From positions 186,001-250,000 of the forward strand of contig CAMDNE010000002.1 of assembly GCA_945902745.1 (NCBI GenBank): a stretch of DNA of 64,000 nt. Direction: 5' to 3'. The notes under the pieces are model-generated. The model saw only the letters and a program-made list of their open reading frames with translations, was not told the DNA's origin and did no database searches. A program made the translations under genes and the position numbers. Below are positions 16,475-25,610 of this stretch, one piece after another (the stretch's first letter is position 1; every line of letters begins with the position of its first letter). Source of the DNA: Chitinophaga pinensis. GTDB taxonomy: Bacteria; Bacteroidota; Bacteroidia; Flavobacteriales_D; Crocinitomicaceae.

Positions 16475-17044
16475 GTGGAGAACAAAGAAAAACTGAAAGA
16501 GATTATAGAAGGATGCTTGCGAAACAATCGAAGGTCGCAAGAGGAATTGTTTAAGCTTTTTTATGGGAAGATGTTATCGGTTTGTATGCGTTATAATTCA
16601 GATCGAGACACAGCTCAAGAAGTTCTTCAGGAAGGTTTTATTAAGGTCTTTGAAAAACTGGGTGCATTTGATTACAAAGGTTCGTTTGAAGGTTGGATAA
16701 GGAGGATTATTGCAAATACTGCAATTGACGCTATTAGAAAATCGAAAAAAGATCCTTATTTGACAGACAATGATAATGACTTTAAACTAGGTGCTTCTGA
16801 TCCAATGGTGGAAAAAGAAGAATTGGAGTTTATGGATTTGAAAGCTGAAGTAGCAATGGAAGCGATTCAAAAATTATCACCTGCCTATCGAACGGTGTTC
16901 AACTTATTTGTCTTGGAAGATTATTCTCATAAAGAAATTGGAGCGCTTTTAGGAATAAGTGAAGGGACATCGAAATCAAACCTGGCCAAAGCAAAAATGA
17001 ATTTGCAAAAAATATTGAGTGAGAAATTCATGAATATTAAATAA
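16475..17044 (+). CDS. ECF-type RNA polymerase sigma factor
   Basis: 189 residues. Region 2 covers about 22-90 (ELFKLFYGKMLSVCMRY, DTAQEVLQEGFIKVFEKL, FEGWIRRIIANTAIDAIRK). Region 4 covers about 130-180 (LSPAYRTVFNLFVLEDYSHKEIGALLGISEGTSKSNLAKAK). The start is GTG 16475; ATT just upstream is possible but less likely. The next gene begins 2 bases after its last sense codon plus stop (TAAcATG), so the pair is tightly coupled. The partner has a cytoplasmic start, one membrane helix and an extracytoplasmic part, as expected for a sigma-regulator pair. Confidence 0.93.
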   Translation: MENKEKLKEIIEGCLRNNRRSQEELFKLFYGKMLSVCMRYNSDRDTAQEVLQEGFIKVFEKLGAFDYKGSFEGWIRRIIANTAIDAIRKSKKDPYLTDNDNDFKLGASDPMVEKEELEFMDLKAEVAMEAIQKLSPAYRTVFNLFVLEDYSHKEIGALLGISEGTSKSNLAKAKMNLQKILSEKFMNIK

Positions 17045-17045
17045 C

Positions 17046-18308
17046 ATGAAAAACAATTTAGAAAATAGTATTAAGGAAAGTGTAAAAGGGTACGAATTAC
17101 CGTACGACCCTTCTGCATGGAAAGCAATGAGCAAAAAACTTGATCAAGTTATGCCTGTTTCTCCTAAATCAAATCTGAAGTGGTACCTAGGCGGTGCTGC
17201 AACTATTGCTGTTATTGTTACTACAATAGCACTTTGGCCATCTGACAAATCTACTTCAAATGAAAGTGTTAAAACTGCTCAAAATGAAGTAAGTAACACA
17301 AATAACACTATCAATACAGAGAATACTTCAACAACAACATCTAAAAATAATTCTGACAATACTAATACAACAACAAATGATGCTTCAACAAATGATGTTG
17401 AGGTTGTTAACGATGTCAATCCTGTTAAACAAATCTTGAATGAGGTGAATGTTATTACTCTACTGAAGGTTAACAATTCGAATCAAAACACAAATCAAGC
17501 TGTAAATCCTATTAGTTATACTGGAATTTCTCCAATCACGTCTAAAAAGATTGAAATTGCTGATATCAATAATATCTGTTTAGGAGAATCGATTTCAATT
17601 GTAAATAAGAATGATGTTAATTTGACTGTTTTTGATCCAAATGGAACAAAAACAATTATCAAATCAAATAAAACAACTTCTATCACTCCTGAAATTGATG
17701 GTAAATATACAATTGGATATACTGAAAATGGTCAACTTACAAGTAAATCATTTAATGTTGTTCCTCTTCCGAAACCAGATTTTTCAATTGATGATCAAAA
17801 TTCTTATGAAAATGGATTGCCTTCTATTAACGTTTCAGCGACAACTTCAGGTTATTCTTACACGTGGGATTTAGAAAATCAAAAAGGAAGTGTTTTTGGA
17901 AAAGATATCAGTGTACACTATTTCAACAAAGGAAGTTATAAAGTATCATTGACTATTCAAGGTGTAAATGGCTGTAAAGGAACAGAAACTAAAACGATAC
18001 AGATTGCCGATGATTACAATTTATTAGCAGTCAATGCATTCGATCCTTCATCAAATGACAACAGATTGAATAGTTTTATGCCTTTTGCGCTAACTCAAAG
18101 AAATGTTGATTTTAGCATGATCATTATTGATCCAAAAGATGGAGCAGTAATTTTCGAAACAAATGACGCAACAAATCATTGGACAGGAACTGACAAACGC
18201 AATGGTCAAATGGTTCCGGCAAATAAAGCTTACATTTGGAAAGTTGTTATTCAAAATCCTGTTAAAGGAGAAAAATCAGAATATAAATCAACGATTATAA
18301 GATTATAA
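17046..18308 (+). CDS. Putative sigma-factor partner: single-pass membrane protein with PKD-like and CHU_C-like domains
   Basis: 420 residues. A cytoplasmic N-terminus (1-45) resembles anti-sigma-type starts (SAWKAMSKKLDQ), then one membrane helix near 47-64 (YLGGAATIAVIVTTIALW). A Ser/Thr/Asn-rich linker covers about 65-140. Around 245-320 lies a PKD-like fold (FSIDDQNSYENG, YTWDLENQKGSVFGKD, NGCKGTETKTIQI). The C-terminal 80 residues (FMPFALTQRNVDFSMIIIDPKDGAVIFETND...WTGTDKRNGQMVPANKAYIWKV) match the gliding/type-B C-terminal domain pattern. It lies 1 base after the ECF sigma stop. I infer an anti-sigma-like sensor; the domain mix is unusual. Confidence 0.7.
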   Translation: MKNNLENSIKESVKGYELPYDPSAWKAMSKKLDQVMPVSPKSNLKWYLGGAATIAVIVTTIALWPSDKSTSNESVKTAQNEVSNTNNTINTENTSTTTSKNNSDNTNTTTNDASTNDVEVVNDVNPVKQILNEVNVITLLKVNNSNQNTNQAVNPISYTGISPITSKKIEIADINNICLGESISIVNKNDVNLTVFDPNGTKTIIKSNKTTSITPEIDGKYTIGYTENGQLTSKSFNVVPLPKPDFSIDDQNSYENGLPSINVSATTSGYSYTWDLENQKGSVFGKDISVHYFNKGSYKVSLTIQGVNGCKGTETKTIQIADDYNLLAVNAFDPSSNDNRLNSFMPFALTQRNVDFSMIIIDPKDGAVIFETNDATNHWTGTDKRNGQMVPANKAYIWKVVIQNPVKGEKSEYKSTIIRL

Positions 18309-18335
18309 AAAAAAAGGCTTCGGCCTTTTTTTTTT
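18306..18335 (+). terminator. Rho-independent terminator, UUCG tetraloop
   Basis: AAAAAGGC, loop TTCG, GCCTTTTT with A- and T-tracts on both sides; a strong symmetric hairpin ending the sigma operon and possibly working in both directions. It overlaps the stop codon of the preceding gene. Confidence 0.93.
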
Positions 18336-18411
18336 GCATAACATTTCATCCAATTTATTTGTCAATAGTTAAACATGTATTATGTATGTTTACTTTTCAG
18401 TTCAAAAAAAG

Positions 18412-18552
18412 GCCACAGATGCACAGATTTTTTTTTGTGAAAATTCGTGTCGTTTTCTTAAAATAAAATTTATCACAGAAAATATATCTCAATTATTCAA
18501 ATTTCTACAAAATATTATATTTGAGATACAAAAAAATCTGTGAATCTGTGGC
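18412..18552. repeat. MITE-like element with 23-bp inverted ends
   Basis: GCCACAGATGCACAG plus eight T's at 18412-18434 is the inverted match (22 of 23) of 18530-18552. Inside lies a second inverted pair, TATCTCAA (18485-18492) and TTGAGATA (18521-18528). There is no coding frame. It fills much of the gap 18336-18689 and could fold as one long hairpin. Confidence 0.7.
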
Positions 18553-18611
18553 AATGATTAACTATTTAACCTATAAGTATTCTAAATCTAATGTGCTCTA
18601 TTTTTTGAAAG

Positions 18612-18653
18612 TTCGCGAATTTTCAAGTTCGCGAATTCGCAATATATCGAACC
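18612..18653. repeat. Dispersed GCGAATTCGCG repeat, copy 2
   Basis: TTCGCGAATTTTCAAG followed by TTCGCGAATTCGCAATATATCGAACC. An uninterrupted version of the site split by the IS at 3045-4140. Confidence 0.75.
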
Positions 18654-18689
18654 ATATTTGAATTGGTCTGAATACTTTGGTTTTCGAAA

Positions 18690-19640
18690 TTATTCTAAAA
18701 CAACTAAAGGAAATTGTTTCAATAAATTCTCTCGCTTTTCTTTTAGCTTCTTGATTTGTAAAACAGAAGCTTCACTTGTTGGAGTAAGACTTTTATGCAC
18801 TTCTTCATTTCTGATTTTTAGAACTTCTTTACTTATTTCAATTGTTTCATTTGAGAAATAACAATTCGAAAAGCGCTGCCAAACATAATTAATGGCTAAT
18901 TCGTTTGGATGGACATGATCAATTTTAAAAAACCGATAATCCCTTAATTCATCAATGACAATTTCATATGATGGAAAATATGAACAATTCATTTCTTTTT
19001 CAAGAATTCTTATTGAATCTAATAAAATTGCCTTGCTCCTATTGTTTTCAATTAAACCATCTTTAATGTGTCGAACAGGACTTACTGTAAATATTATTTT
19101 TAGTGAAGGATTCAATTCAAGTAGAAGGGTAATTGTTTCTTTCCATTCTTTAACAATATCAATTTGGGAAGAAAGCTCCTTTGTAAAATCTGTTCCAGGA
19201 AATTTATGGCAATTAGCAACTAACAAATTATTTTCAGTTAAACAATATCCCCAACTTGTTCCAAATGTCACAAAAAGATGCGTTGCACTTAAAAGCTTTT
19301 CTTTCCAATCTGATCGGGCTTTTTGAATATTTGCAATTAATTCGTTGGGAGAAAATCCAACGATAGAGCTACTAGCATCCCAGGAGAAAAACAAATCATT
19401 TCGTTGGATTATTCTTTCTGAAAGAACTTGTGCTGATAAAGTTTCCTTAATAAATCGACTTAAAGCTAAAGGATGAAAGATTGTTCCAAAAGGATTAGAA
19501 TCCACCTTAAAACCTTGATCTTTTGCTTTAACTGCAATTTCATCTGAAAAACAACTTCCTAGAAATAGAATATTTTTTCCATATTCAATTTTTGTTGAGA
19601 ATTCTGGAATATCAAAGGAAAGTTTAAATTGATCCGTCAT
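18690..19640 (-). CDS. GSCFA-domain protein
   Basis: 316 residues. Named for its GSCFS motif (28-32, in FLGSCFSDEIAVKAKDQGF). Later blocks include NPFGTIFHPLAL, FVTFGTSWGY, CHKFPGTDF and FFKIDHVHPNELAINYVW. The serine in GSCFS and the DHVH motif resemble a GDSL/SGNH hydrolase arrangement, so an esterase-type activity is possible, but the family is uncharacterised. No signal peptide. It starts directly after the recN stop (adjacent bases) and is probably the last gene of the bamD-recN transcript. Confidence 0.9.
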   Translation of the reverse strand: MTDQFKLSFDIPEFSTKIEYGKNILFLGSCFSDEIAVKAKDQGFKVDSNPFGTIFHPLALSRFIKETLSAQVLSERIIQRNDLFFSWDASSSIVGFSPNELIANIQKARSDWKEKLLSATHLFVTFGTSWGYCLTENNLLVANCHKFPGTDFTKELSSQIDIVKEWKETITLLLELNPSLKIIFTVSPVRHIKDGLIENNRSKAILLDSIRILEKEMNCSYFPSYEIVIDELRDYRFFKIDHVHPNELAINYVWQRFSNCYFSNETIEISKEVLKIRNEEVHKSLTPTSEASVLQIKKLKEKRENLLKQFPLVVLE

Positions 19641-21290
19641 TTAGTTCATTAACGCTTTCGCTGTTTCGATGGCAGCATCGGTTATTTGTTCTCCACTCAT
19701 TAAGCGTGCAATCTCTTCCACCTGCTCATTTTTTGTCAAAATGCGTACTTTAGAAATCGTTCTATCTCCTAAAATTGACTTCTCAACCTTCATATGATGT
19801 TGCGCTTTTGCTGCCACTTGCGGTAAATGTGAAATTGCTATTAATTGAAAATGGTTTCCCATTTTTTGCAGAAGTAATCCAATTTTTTGGGCAACATCAC
19901 CTGATACTCCTGTGTCAATTTCATCAAAAAGCACGGTTGGTAATAGTTTTCTTTCAGAAATCATTTTTTGCAACGCAAGCATTACCCGAGATAATTCACC
20001 TCCGCTTGCCGCTTTTTCAATAGGAATAGCTTCTATACCAACATTTGCCGAAAAAAGAATGTTCACATCTGTCTTTCCAAATTGATTCATTTCATCTTTA
20101 AGTGACAATTTAAATTCCAATTTGGTCTGTGGCAGTTTTAATTCTTCTAAACTTTTTTGTAATTCTGTTGAAATAGATTGGACAGCTTTCTCACGCTCGT
20201 TATGCAACGTAATCGCTTCTTTATTTAACTCATTGTTTAATAAATCCCACTCAATTTCCAGTTTATTAATTTGATTTTGAGTTTCTTCTGAATCAAGTAA
20301 ATCAGTTTCCAAATTGTTTCTAAAGTGAACTAAATCTTCTTGATTTTGAAGGTTATGTTTCTTTAGAACATGTAAAAAACGATTCATCGATTCAGTCAGA
20401 GCTTCAATTTTACCAGGATTAACTTCAAATGAATCGATTGAATTATTTGCTTCTGCAGAAATGTCAATTAATTCAATTGCTACAGAATTTATTCGTTCAT
20501 AAAGATTATTAATGTTCTCATCAACGTTCTTAATTCGATCCAAACTAGAAAGAAGTGCACGTATTTGGTCCGCAACTTTATTGTCTCCACCAATAATTTC
20601 TGCAATAGAATTAAGAGCAGTTATAATGCTTTCACTGTTTTCAGCTTTTTTTAAATCGATTTCAATCTGTTCAAAATTCGTTTGATCAAGATTCAAGATT
20701 TCCAATTCTTCTAATTGAAATTTATTGTAATCGCTTTGTTGCAGTGATTTTGACAAATTCTGTTTTAATAATTCTAATTTATTTCTTTTATCATTTAGAA
20801 TTTTATATTTCTTTGAAAATTCATTTCTCGTTACATTCAAATTTGCCAAAGTATCAACGATATCTAATTGATATTCTTTACTTTTTAATTCAAGCGTATT
20901 ATATTGAGAATGAATATTCACTAAATGACTTGTCAATTCTTTCAAAATAGTCAAAGAAACGGGTGTATCATTTATAAAAGCGCGCGATTTTCCATTGATA
21001 TTTATTTCTCTTCTAATAAAAGTTTGGGAAGAATAGTCGAGATCATTTTCGGTGAAATATTCTTCAAGATGATATAAACCCAATTCGAAATCAGCTTCAA
21101 CAACCGCTTTATCTGAAATTGGTCCTATTACAGAAAAGTCTGCCCTCTCCCCTAAAATTAAATTTAAAGCACCTAACAGAATGGATTTTCCAGACCCAGT
21201 TTCACCTGTAATGACTGTATAACCAGAATTAAAAGATAATTCAACGTGATCAATCAACGCAAAATTTTGTATGCGTAAGGATTTAAGCAT
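19641..21290 (-). CDS. recN: DNA repair protein RecN
   Basis: 549-residue SMC-like ATPase acting in double-strand-break repair. Walker A GETGSGKS lies at residues 30-37, the long coiled coil in the middle (about 150-370), the ABC signature region in KAASGGELSRVMLALQ, and Walker B in TVLFDEIDTGVSG. C-terminal QLIAISHLPQVAAKAQHH is typical. Its ATG overlaps the porD stop by one base (TAATG), consistent with the conserved Bacteroidota gene order porD-recN. Confidence 0.97.
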   Translation of the reverse strand: MLKSLRIQNFALIDHVELSFNSGYTVITGETGSGKSILLGALNLILGERADFSVIGPISDKAVVEADFELGLYHLEEYFTENDLDYSSQTFIRREININGKSRAFINDTPVSLTILKELTSHLVNIHSQYNTLELKSKEYQLDIVDTLANLNVTRNEFSKKYKILNDKRNKLELLKQNLSKSLQQSDYNKFQLEELEILNLDQTNFEQIEIDLKKAENSESIITALNSIAEIIGGDNKVADQIRALLSSLDRIKNVDENINNLYERINSVAIELIDISAEANNSIDSFEVNPGKIEALTESMNRFLHVLKKHNLQNQEDLVHFRNNLETDLLDSEETQNQINKLEIEWDLLNNELNKEAITLHNEREKAVQSISTELQKSLEELKLPQTKLEFKLSLKDEMNQFGKTDVNILFSANVGIEAIPIEKAASGGELSRVMLALQKMISERKLLPTVLFDEIDTGVSGDVAQKIGLLLQKMGNHFQLIAISHLPQVAAKAQHHMKVEKSILGDRTISKVRILTKNEQVEEIARLMSGEQITDAAIETAKALMN

Positions 21291-22195
21291 TATTCTAGAA
21301 TTGTCTGGTATTTTGAAGAATTAGCAGGATCTAATCGTTTCAATAAGGCAACGACATCTGTTTTGTCTTTAACCTCCGCGTCAGCATATAAGTTCTTTAA
21401 TTCAACTAATTTAGCTTGAACAAAATTCAAAAGGTTTATAGAATTTGGACGAGTAGCAACTACTTTATTTAATTTATTTAAAGCCTCATAAATCGCCTTT
21501 CTACCTGCAATCTTATCGTCATATAATTTATCAATCCCTTTACGGTGATATTCATAATTACATTCTCTTAATGGCTCAAATAATTGATGGAGGATATTAT
21601 CTACTAAATAAAATCTATTTCTTTTACCTGATTCATTAGAACGCCAACCTGGAGCAGAAGAAGATTGTGCATTTGAAACAATTGATTGTGCCTCTGTAAA
21701 ATAAGGAGTACCACCTTTTAAAGCGAAAGAATCGTAATCCATTCCAATAATAAAGTATGCATAAAAAGCCAATATTGACGTTAAATTATCTCTAAATTGA
21801 TTAGGAGCATATATTAAGACAGAATTTCTAGAATAAGCAAAAGAAATATCATCATCTTGAAAATTAAAAATTGTCGTATTGTAAGAAGAGCTAAAGGCTG
21901 GTCGCGAGGATTGAATCTGCATTGATCCAGCATAAGTACCAGTTGAAGGAATTGAATTTATTTGAAGTTGAATTTGACAGTTGATGCGCTCTTCCACTTT
22001 GAACTTATCTTTTGTCCATTGTGTTGTATTCATCATGTCATAAATTGTTTGTTTCAATTGCTCAAAAATTTCCTTTTCAACAGTTGTTACTTCCAAACGA
22101 GCATCTGTGATAATACTCACTTGACAATTTAATTCTTGCGCTTTAATTGACGGTGTTAAAGCAATAAGAAGGATTATAGCAACTATAAATTTCAT
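21290..22195 (-). CDS. porD: DUF4835 protein, PorD-like type IX secretion component
   Basis: 301 residues with a signal peptide (VAIILLIALTPSIKAQ). The DUF4835 pattern is clear: ELNCQVSI at the mature start, EQLKQTIYDMMNTTQW, IFNFQDDDISFAYSRN, LAFYAYFIIGMDYDSF and LREC. Porphyromonas PorD, required for type IX secretion, belongs to this family; its mechanism is not well known. Its ATG overlaps the coaBC stop as ATGA. Probably periplasmic or outer-membrane associated. Confidence 0.87.
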   Translation of the reverse strand: MKFIVAIILLIALTPSIKAQELNCQVSIITDARLEVTTVEKEIFEQLKQTIYDMMNTTQWTKDKFKVEERINCQIQLQINSIPSTGTYAGSMQIQSSRPAFSSSYNTTIFNFQDDDISFAYSRNSVLIYAPNQFRDNLTSILAFYAYFIIGMDYDSFALKGGTPYFTEAQSIVSNAQSSSAPGWRSNESGKRNRFYLVDNILHQLFEPLRECNYEYHRKGIDKLYDDKIAGRKAIYEALNKLNKVVATRPNSINLLNFVQAKLVELKNLYADAEVKDKTDVVALLKRLDPANSSKYQTILE

Positions 22196-23397
22196 TTTTT
22201 GAGATTGATCAAATATTCAACAATATCTTTTGCCACTTCGGACTTAGACTTTAACTCAAAATTAGTTAAATTATTGTGATTGTCCAATAGACTGATTTTA
22301 TTCGTATCACCTGCAAAACCAGCACCTTCATCTGATAAATTGTTCATCACAATCAAATCCAAATTTTTTCTTTCCAATTTAGACTTTCCATTCGGTAACA
22401 TGTCATTGGTTTCTAGGGCAAATCCAACCAAAATTTGGTTTTCTTTTTTCACAGAACCTGCCCATCCTAATACATCGGGATTTTTCACAAACTCAACAAC
22501 AAGCGAATCATCGTTCTTTTTAATTTTCTCGTGTACTACATTTTTTGGTCGATAATCTGCCACAGCAGCGGAGAAAATACCAATATCCATATTATCCCAA
22601 ACAGATTGAACTGCATCTAACATTTCAACAGCTGTTTTTATAGGTATTAATGTTAAATTTTCGTTTTTTAGATTCATAGCTGTTGGACCACAAATCAGTG
22701 TGACTTTTGCACCTTGATTTAAACAGTATTCAGCTATTGCAAAACCCATTTTTCCAGAAGAGTGATTTCCAATAAATCTCACTGGATCAAGCGCTTCGTA
22801 GGTTGGTCCAGCAGTTATTAAAATCTTTTTTTTAAATAATGATTTCTTAGATAATTGCTCTAAAAAATGGTTCTTTATGGCGTTAACTATAGTTTCTGGT
22901 TCAGCCATTCTGCCTTCTCCTTCTAATCCACTAGCTAATTCTCCACTTTCAGCTGGAATTACAACAACACCATCTTTTTCTATTTGAGCAATATTCCGCT
23001 TCGTTGTTGGATGGGCATACATATCCAAGTCCATTGCTGGCGCTACAATTACTGGAGCTTTCATCGAAAGATATGTTGCTAAAACAAGATTATCACAACT
23101 TCCGCTAGCCATTTTTGCCAACGAATTTGCCGTTAATGGAGCAAGAACAAATAGATCCGCCCAAAGGCCATATTCAACATGATTGGTCCAAACACCGGAA
23201 TCTTTGTTCCAAAATTCAATTCCAACTGGATTTCCGGAAAGTGTTGCTAAAACGAGGGGACTTATAAAATCAGAAGAGGCAGGAGTCATAATACATTTGA
23301 CTTCTGCCCCTGATTTTTTTAATATACGAACAAGGAATGCGATTTTGTATGCAGCAATACCTCCGGTTATCCCAAGAAGAATGCGTTTTCCTTGCAT
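22192..23397 (-). CDS. coaBC: Bifunctional phosphopantothenoylcysteine decarboxylase / phosphopantothenate-cysteine ligase
   Basis: Two steps of coenzyme A synthesis in one 401-residue protein. The FMN-binding CoaC half begins GITGGIAAYK and has SGSCDNL and the PAMDLDMYAHP block that contains key catalytic residues. The CoaB half begins near residue 190 with ITAGPTYEALDPVRFIGNHSSGKMGFAIAE and has KKNDD, the lysine-rich CTP loop region, and GFALETND. Sits between rpoZ (3-base gap) and porD (4-base overlap), a conserved Bacteroidota cluster. Confidence 0.97.
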   Translation of the reverse strand: MQGKRILLGITGGIAAYKIAFLVRILKKSGAEVKCIMTPASSDFISPLVLATLSGNPVGIEFWNKDSGVWTNHVEYGLWADLFVLAPLTANSLAKMASGSCDNLVLATYLSMKAPVIVAPAMDLDMYAHPTTKRNIAQIEKDGVVVIPAESGELASGLEGEGRMAEPETIVNAIKNHFLEQLSKKSLFKKKILITAGPTYEALDPVRFIGNHSSGKMGFAIAEYCLNQGAKVTLICGPTAMNLKNENLTLIPIKTAVEMLDAVQSVWDNMDIGIFSAAVADYRPKNVVHEKIKKNDDSLVVEFVKNPDVLGWAGSVKKENQILVGFALETNDMLPNGKSKLERKNLDLIVMNNLSDEGAGFAGDTNKISLLDNHNNLTNFELKSKSEVAKDIVEYLINLKK

Positions 23398-23400
23398 GAT

Positions 23401-23721
23401 TTATTTTTCTTCTGGCATTCTTACGAACATCTTATCTTCCAATAATTCTTGCATTGCCATAGCAACTGGCTTTGGCAATTTCTCATAGAACTTTGAAATT
23501 TCGATTTGCTCTCGATTTTCAAAAATCTCTTCCAAATTGTCAGTCGTAGATGCAAATTCTTGCAATTTCTGAGTCAATTCTTCTTTTAGCTCAACACTAA
23601 TTTGGTTAGATCTTTTTGACATTGCTACGATAGATTCATAGATGTTCGCCGTATTCTTCTCCATTTCAACCGTATCTCTTGTTACTGTTGAACGTTCTGC
23701 TGTACTGTTTTTAAAATTCAT
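23401..23721 (-). CDS. rpoZ: RNA polymerase omega subunit (Bacteroidota type)
   Basis: 106 residues. The core NIYESIVAMSKRSNQI is the omega/Rpb6 helix that contacts the beta-prime subunit; the C-terminal extension (KFYEKLPKPVAMAMQELLEDKMFVRM) is typical of Bacteroidota omega. Located between bamD and coaBC with 3-6 base spacing. Sequence divergence from proteobacterial omega is normal for this phylum. Confidence 0.88.
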   Translation of the reverse strand: MNFKNSTAERSTVTRDTVEMEKNTANIYESIVAMSKRSNQISVELKEELTQKLQEFASTTDNLEEIFENREQIEISKFYEKLPKPVAMAMQELLEDKMFVRMPEEK

Positions 23722-23727
23722 TTTAAT

Positions 23728-24537
23728 TTATTTTCCGTAATTAAAATTTTGAAGCTCCTTATTCATTTCATCACTGATGTCGTTGACTTCACTTTTGTAT
23801 TTTGAATTGGGGAATTCGTTGACAAAAGTACGATATCTTTCAATAGTTTCCTCAATTCGATCTCTTTTTTTATTCTCAATACTGTTGATTGCAAGAAAAC
23901 GTGAATTTTTTAATAAAATATAAAATACTTCTTCCTTGTAAATTGAACGAGGATAATCTTCCATAAAAGTTAACGCAGTCGTTACAGCAGCCCTATAATT
24001 TTCAGTTTTTGAATACAATTTGACTGCATCATAATTCTTCCCTTCAATTTTAAATCTCAACTTATCCATGATTTGATTACAAGAATCAATCAAATTTGAA
24101 GTTGGATATTTATCGATAAATTGCTGTAAATTATTTATTGCTAATTCAGTTTCGTTTTGATCCAATGATTGTTCAGGAGAATTATTAACCGAGCACATGG
24201 CTGATAGAAATAGACATTCTTGCGCTTTTGGACTAAAAGGAAAACGCTGTGTGAAAGCTCCTAAATAATAACCAGCCATATAATAGTCTTCTACCTCATA
24301 ATAAGATTTACCAATTCTAAAGTATGACAATTCTCCTTCACCTGTTTTTGGCATTCTCTGATAGACTTGTTCATAAAGGGTTACAGACCTTAAATATTGT
24401 TTATCCGTAAATAATTCATTCGCCAATTGAAATTTACGTTCATAATCATCTCCTTTTACAACTTTATTGTAATCAGCACATGAACTCAACATCACGTGAA
24501 AAAAGGAAATGATTAATATGTTTTTAACTAATGTCAT
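23728..24537 (-). CDS. bamD: Outer-membrane assembly lipoprotein BamD
   Basis: 269 residues with a lipoprotein signal ending in LSSC (Cys about 19). TPR repeats follow: YERKFQLANELFTDKQYLRSVTLYEQVYQRMP, ELSYFRIGKSYYEVEDYYMAGYYLGAFTQRFPFSPKAQECLFL and AINNLQQFIDKYPTSNLIDSC. It is the periplasmic, inner-leaflet lipoprotein of the BAM complex that folds outer-membrane proteins. The order bamD-rpoZ-coaBC-porD-recN supports the call. Confidence 0.93.
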   Translation of the reverse strand: MTLVKNILIISFFHVMLSSCADYNKVVKGDDYERKFQLANELFTDKQYLRSVTLYEQVYQRMPKTGEGELSYFRIGKSYYEVEDYYMAGYYLGAFTQRFPFSPKAQECLFLSAMCSVNNSPEQSLDQNETELAINNLQQFIDKYPTSNLIDSCNQIMDKLRFKIEGKNYDAVKLYSKTENYRAAVTTALTFMEDYPRSIYKEEVFYILLKNSRFLAINSIENKKRDRIEETIERYRTFVNEFPNSKYKSEVNDISDEMNKELQNFNYGK

Positions 24538-24573
24538 TCAATTTTATAATTATTTTATATCAAAATGTACTTT

Positions 24574-25530
24574 TTATTTCACCCGTAAGCTTCTACCAAT
24601 TTGTAAGGTTGTTGTTGGTCTAATGCCATTTAATTGACAAATTTTAGATATTGAAGTGTTGTTTCTTGAAGCAATATTTGAAAGCGTATCACCTGACTTA
24701 ACTTTGTGGTATTTCTTTTGGGCAGTTTGAACAGCTGGAATTGCTTGTACAGGACTTTCACCTTCATCCAACGTGTCAGTTGGTTTTGCTCCTGGTCTAA
24801 ATAAACCTTTGTGAATAAATAAATTATCATCCTTACAAACCCTTTTTTCAAAATCAATTACTTCTTCAGGATTCATGGCAGCATCATAGAATCGAACTTC
24901 AAAATGCAAATGGGAACCAAATGAATGCCCTGTATTACCTCCTAATCCCAATATGTCACCCGCTTTAACATCCTGATCTGGTACTACCAATAATTTACTT
25001 AAGTGCGCATAAAATGTCTCTAAACCGTTGTAATGTCTAACAATTACTAAATTCCCAAAACCACCATCGTTGTATTTCGCATATCGTACTTTTCCAGACC
25101 AACAACTTCTGACAGTATCTCCTGTTTCTAAATCTAAATCAATACCACTATGATGTTTTCCACTTCTATAACCATATCTAGATGTTACAATACCATCCAC
25201 TGGTGATCTAAATTCACTGTGAACATCCTCTAAAACACACAACCACAATGTATCTTTTAAACGGGAAAGATCATTTTTTCTAGCCGAGGTATAACATGTA
25301 TTATTGTCCCACGTCTGAATATAATTTAATGTCGAATCCTTTGTTAACAATGAATGCATTCGAGGATTCAATACACCATCAAAACCTTTGTCTTTCTCAT
25401 ATTCCCAAGTTCTATTGGCATAAATAAACATTCGACCATTAGCAGTTTCTACAGTATCAATTATCTGCTGAGCATGCGTTGAGAAAATGGCAACAAAAAA
25501 GAAAAGAATGGAGAATAACTTTTTTATCAT
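24574..25530 (-). CDS. M23 metallopeptidase with C-terminal LysM domain
   Basis: 318 residues with a signal peptide ending near THAQ (residue 21). The LytM/M23 domain (about 108-220) has zinc ligands H127 and D131 in HHSGIDLD and H209 in GSHLHFEV; YGYRSGKHH and NGLETFYAHLSKL are typical. A LysM peptidoglycan-binding domain covers about 275-318 (YHKVKSGDTLSNIASRNNTS...ICQLNGI). Active-site residues are all present, so it is probably an active periplasmic endopeptidase cutting cross-links. It lies 36 bases before bamD and has a candidate promoter in the gap behind the FKBP gene. Confidence 0.93.
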   Translation of the reverse strand: MIKKLFSILFFFVAIFSTHAQQIIDTVETANGRMFIYANRTWEYEKDKGFDGVLNPRMHSLLTKDSTLNYIQTWDNNTCYTSARKNDLSRLKDTLWLCVLEDVHSEFRSPVDGIVTSRYGYRSGKHHSGIDLDLETGDTVRSCWSGKVRYAKYNDGGFGNLVIVRHYNGLETFYAHLSKLLVVPDQDVKAGDILGLGGNTGHSFGSHLHFEVRFYDAAMNPEEVIDFEKRVCKDDNLFIHKGLFRPGAKPTDTLDEGESPVQAIPAVQTAQKKYHKVKSGDTLSNIASRNNTSISKICQLNGIRPTTTLQIGRSLRVK

Positions 25531-25589
25531 AACAAAAATCTTCGTGGTAATTTCAAATGAAACACCCTTATTTATCTAGTTTTACTCCC

Positions 25590-25597
25590 CAAATATA
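25590..25597 (-). promoter_or_regulatory. Candidate -7 box for the M23 peptidase-bamD transcript
   Basis: TATATTTG on the minus strand fits TAnnTTTG, 60 bases before the peptidase ATG, between it and the FKBP stop. No spaced TTG seen. Confidence 0.4.
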
Positions 25598-25610
25598 AGG
25601 AAAACAATAA

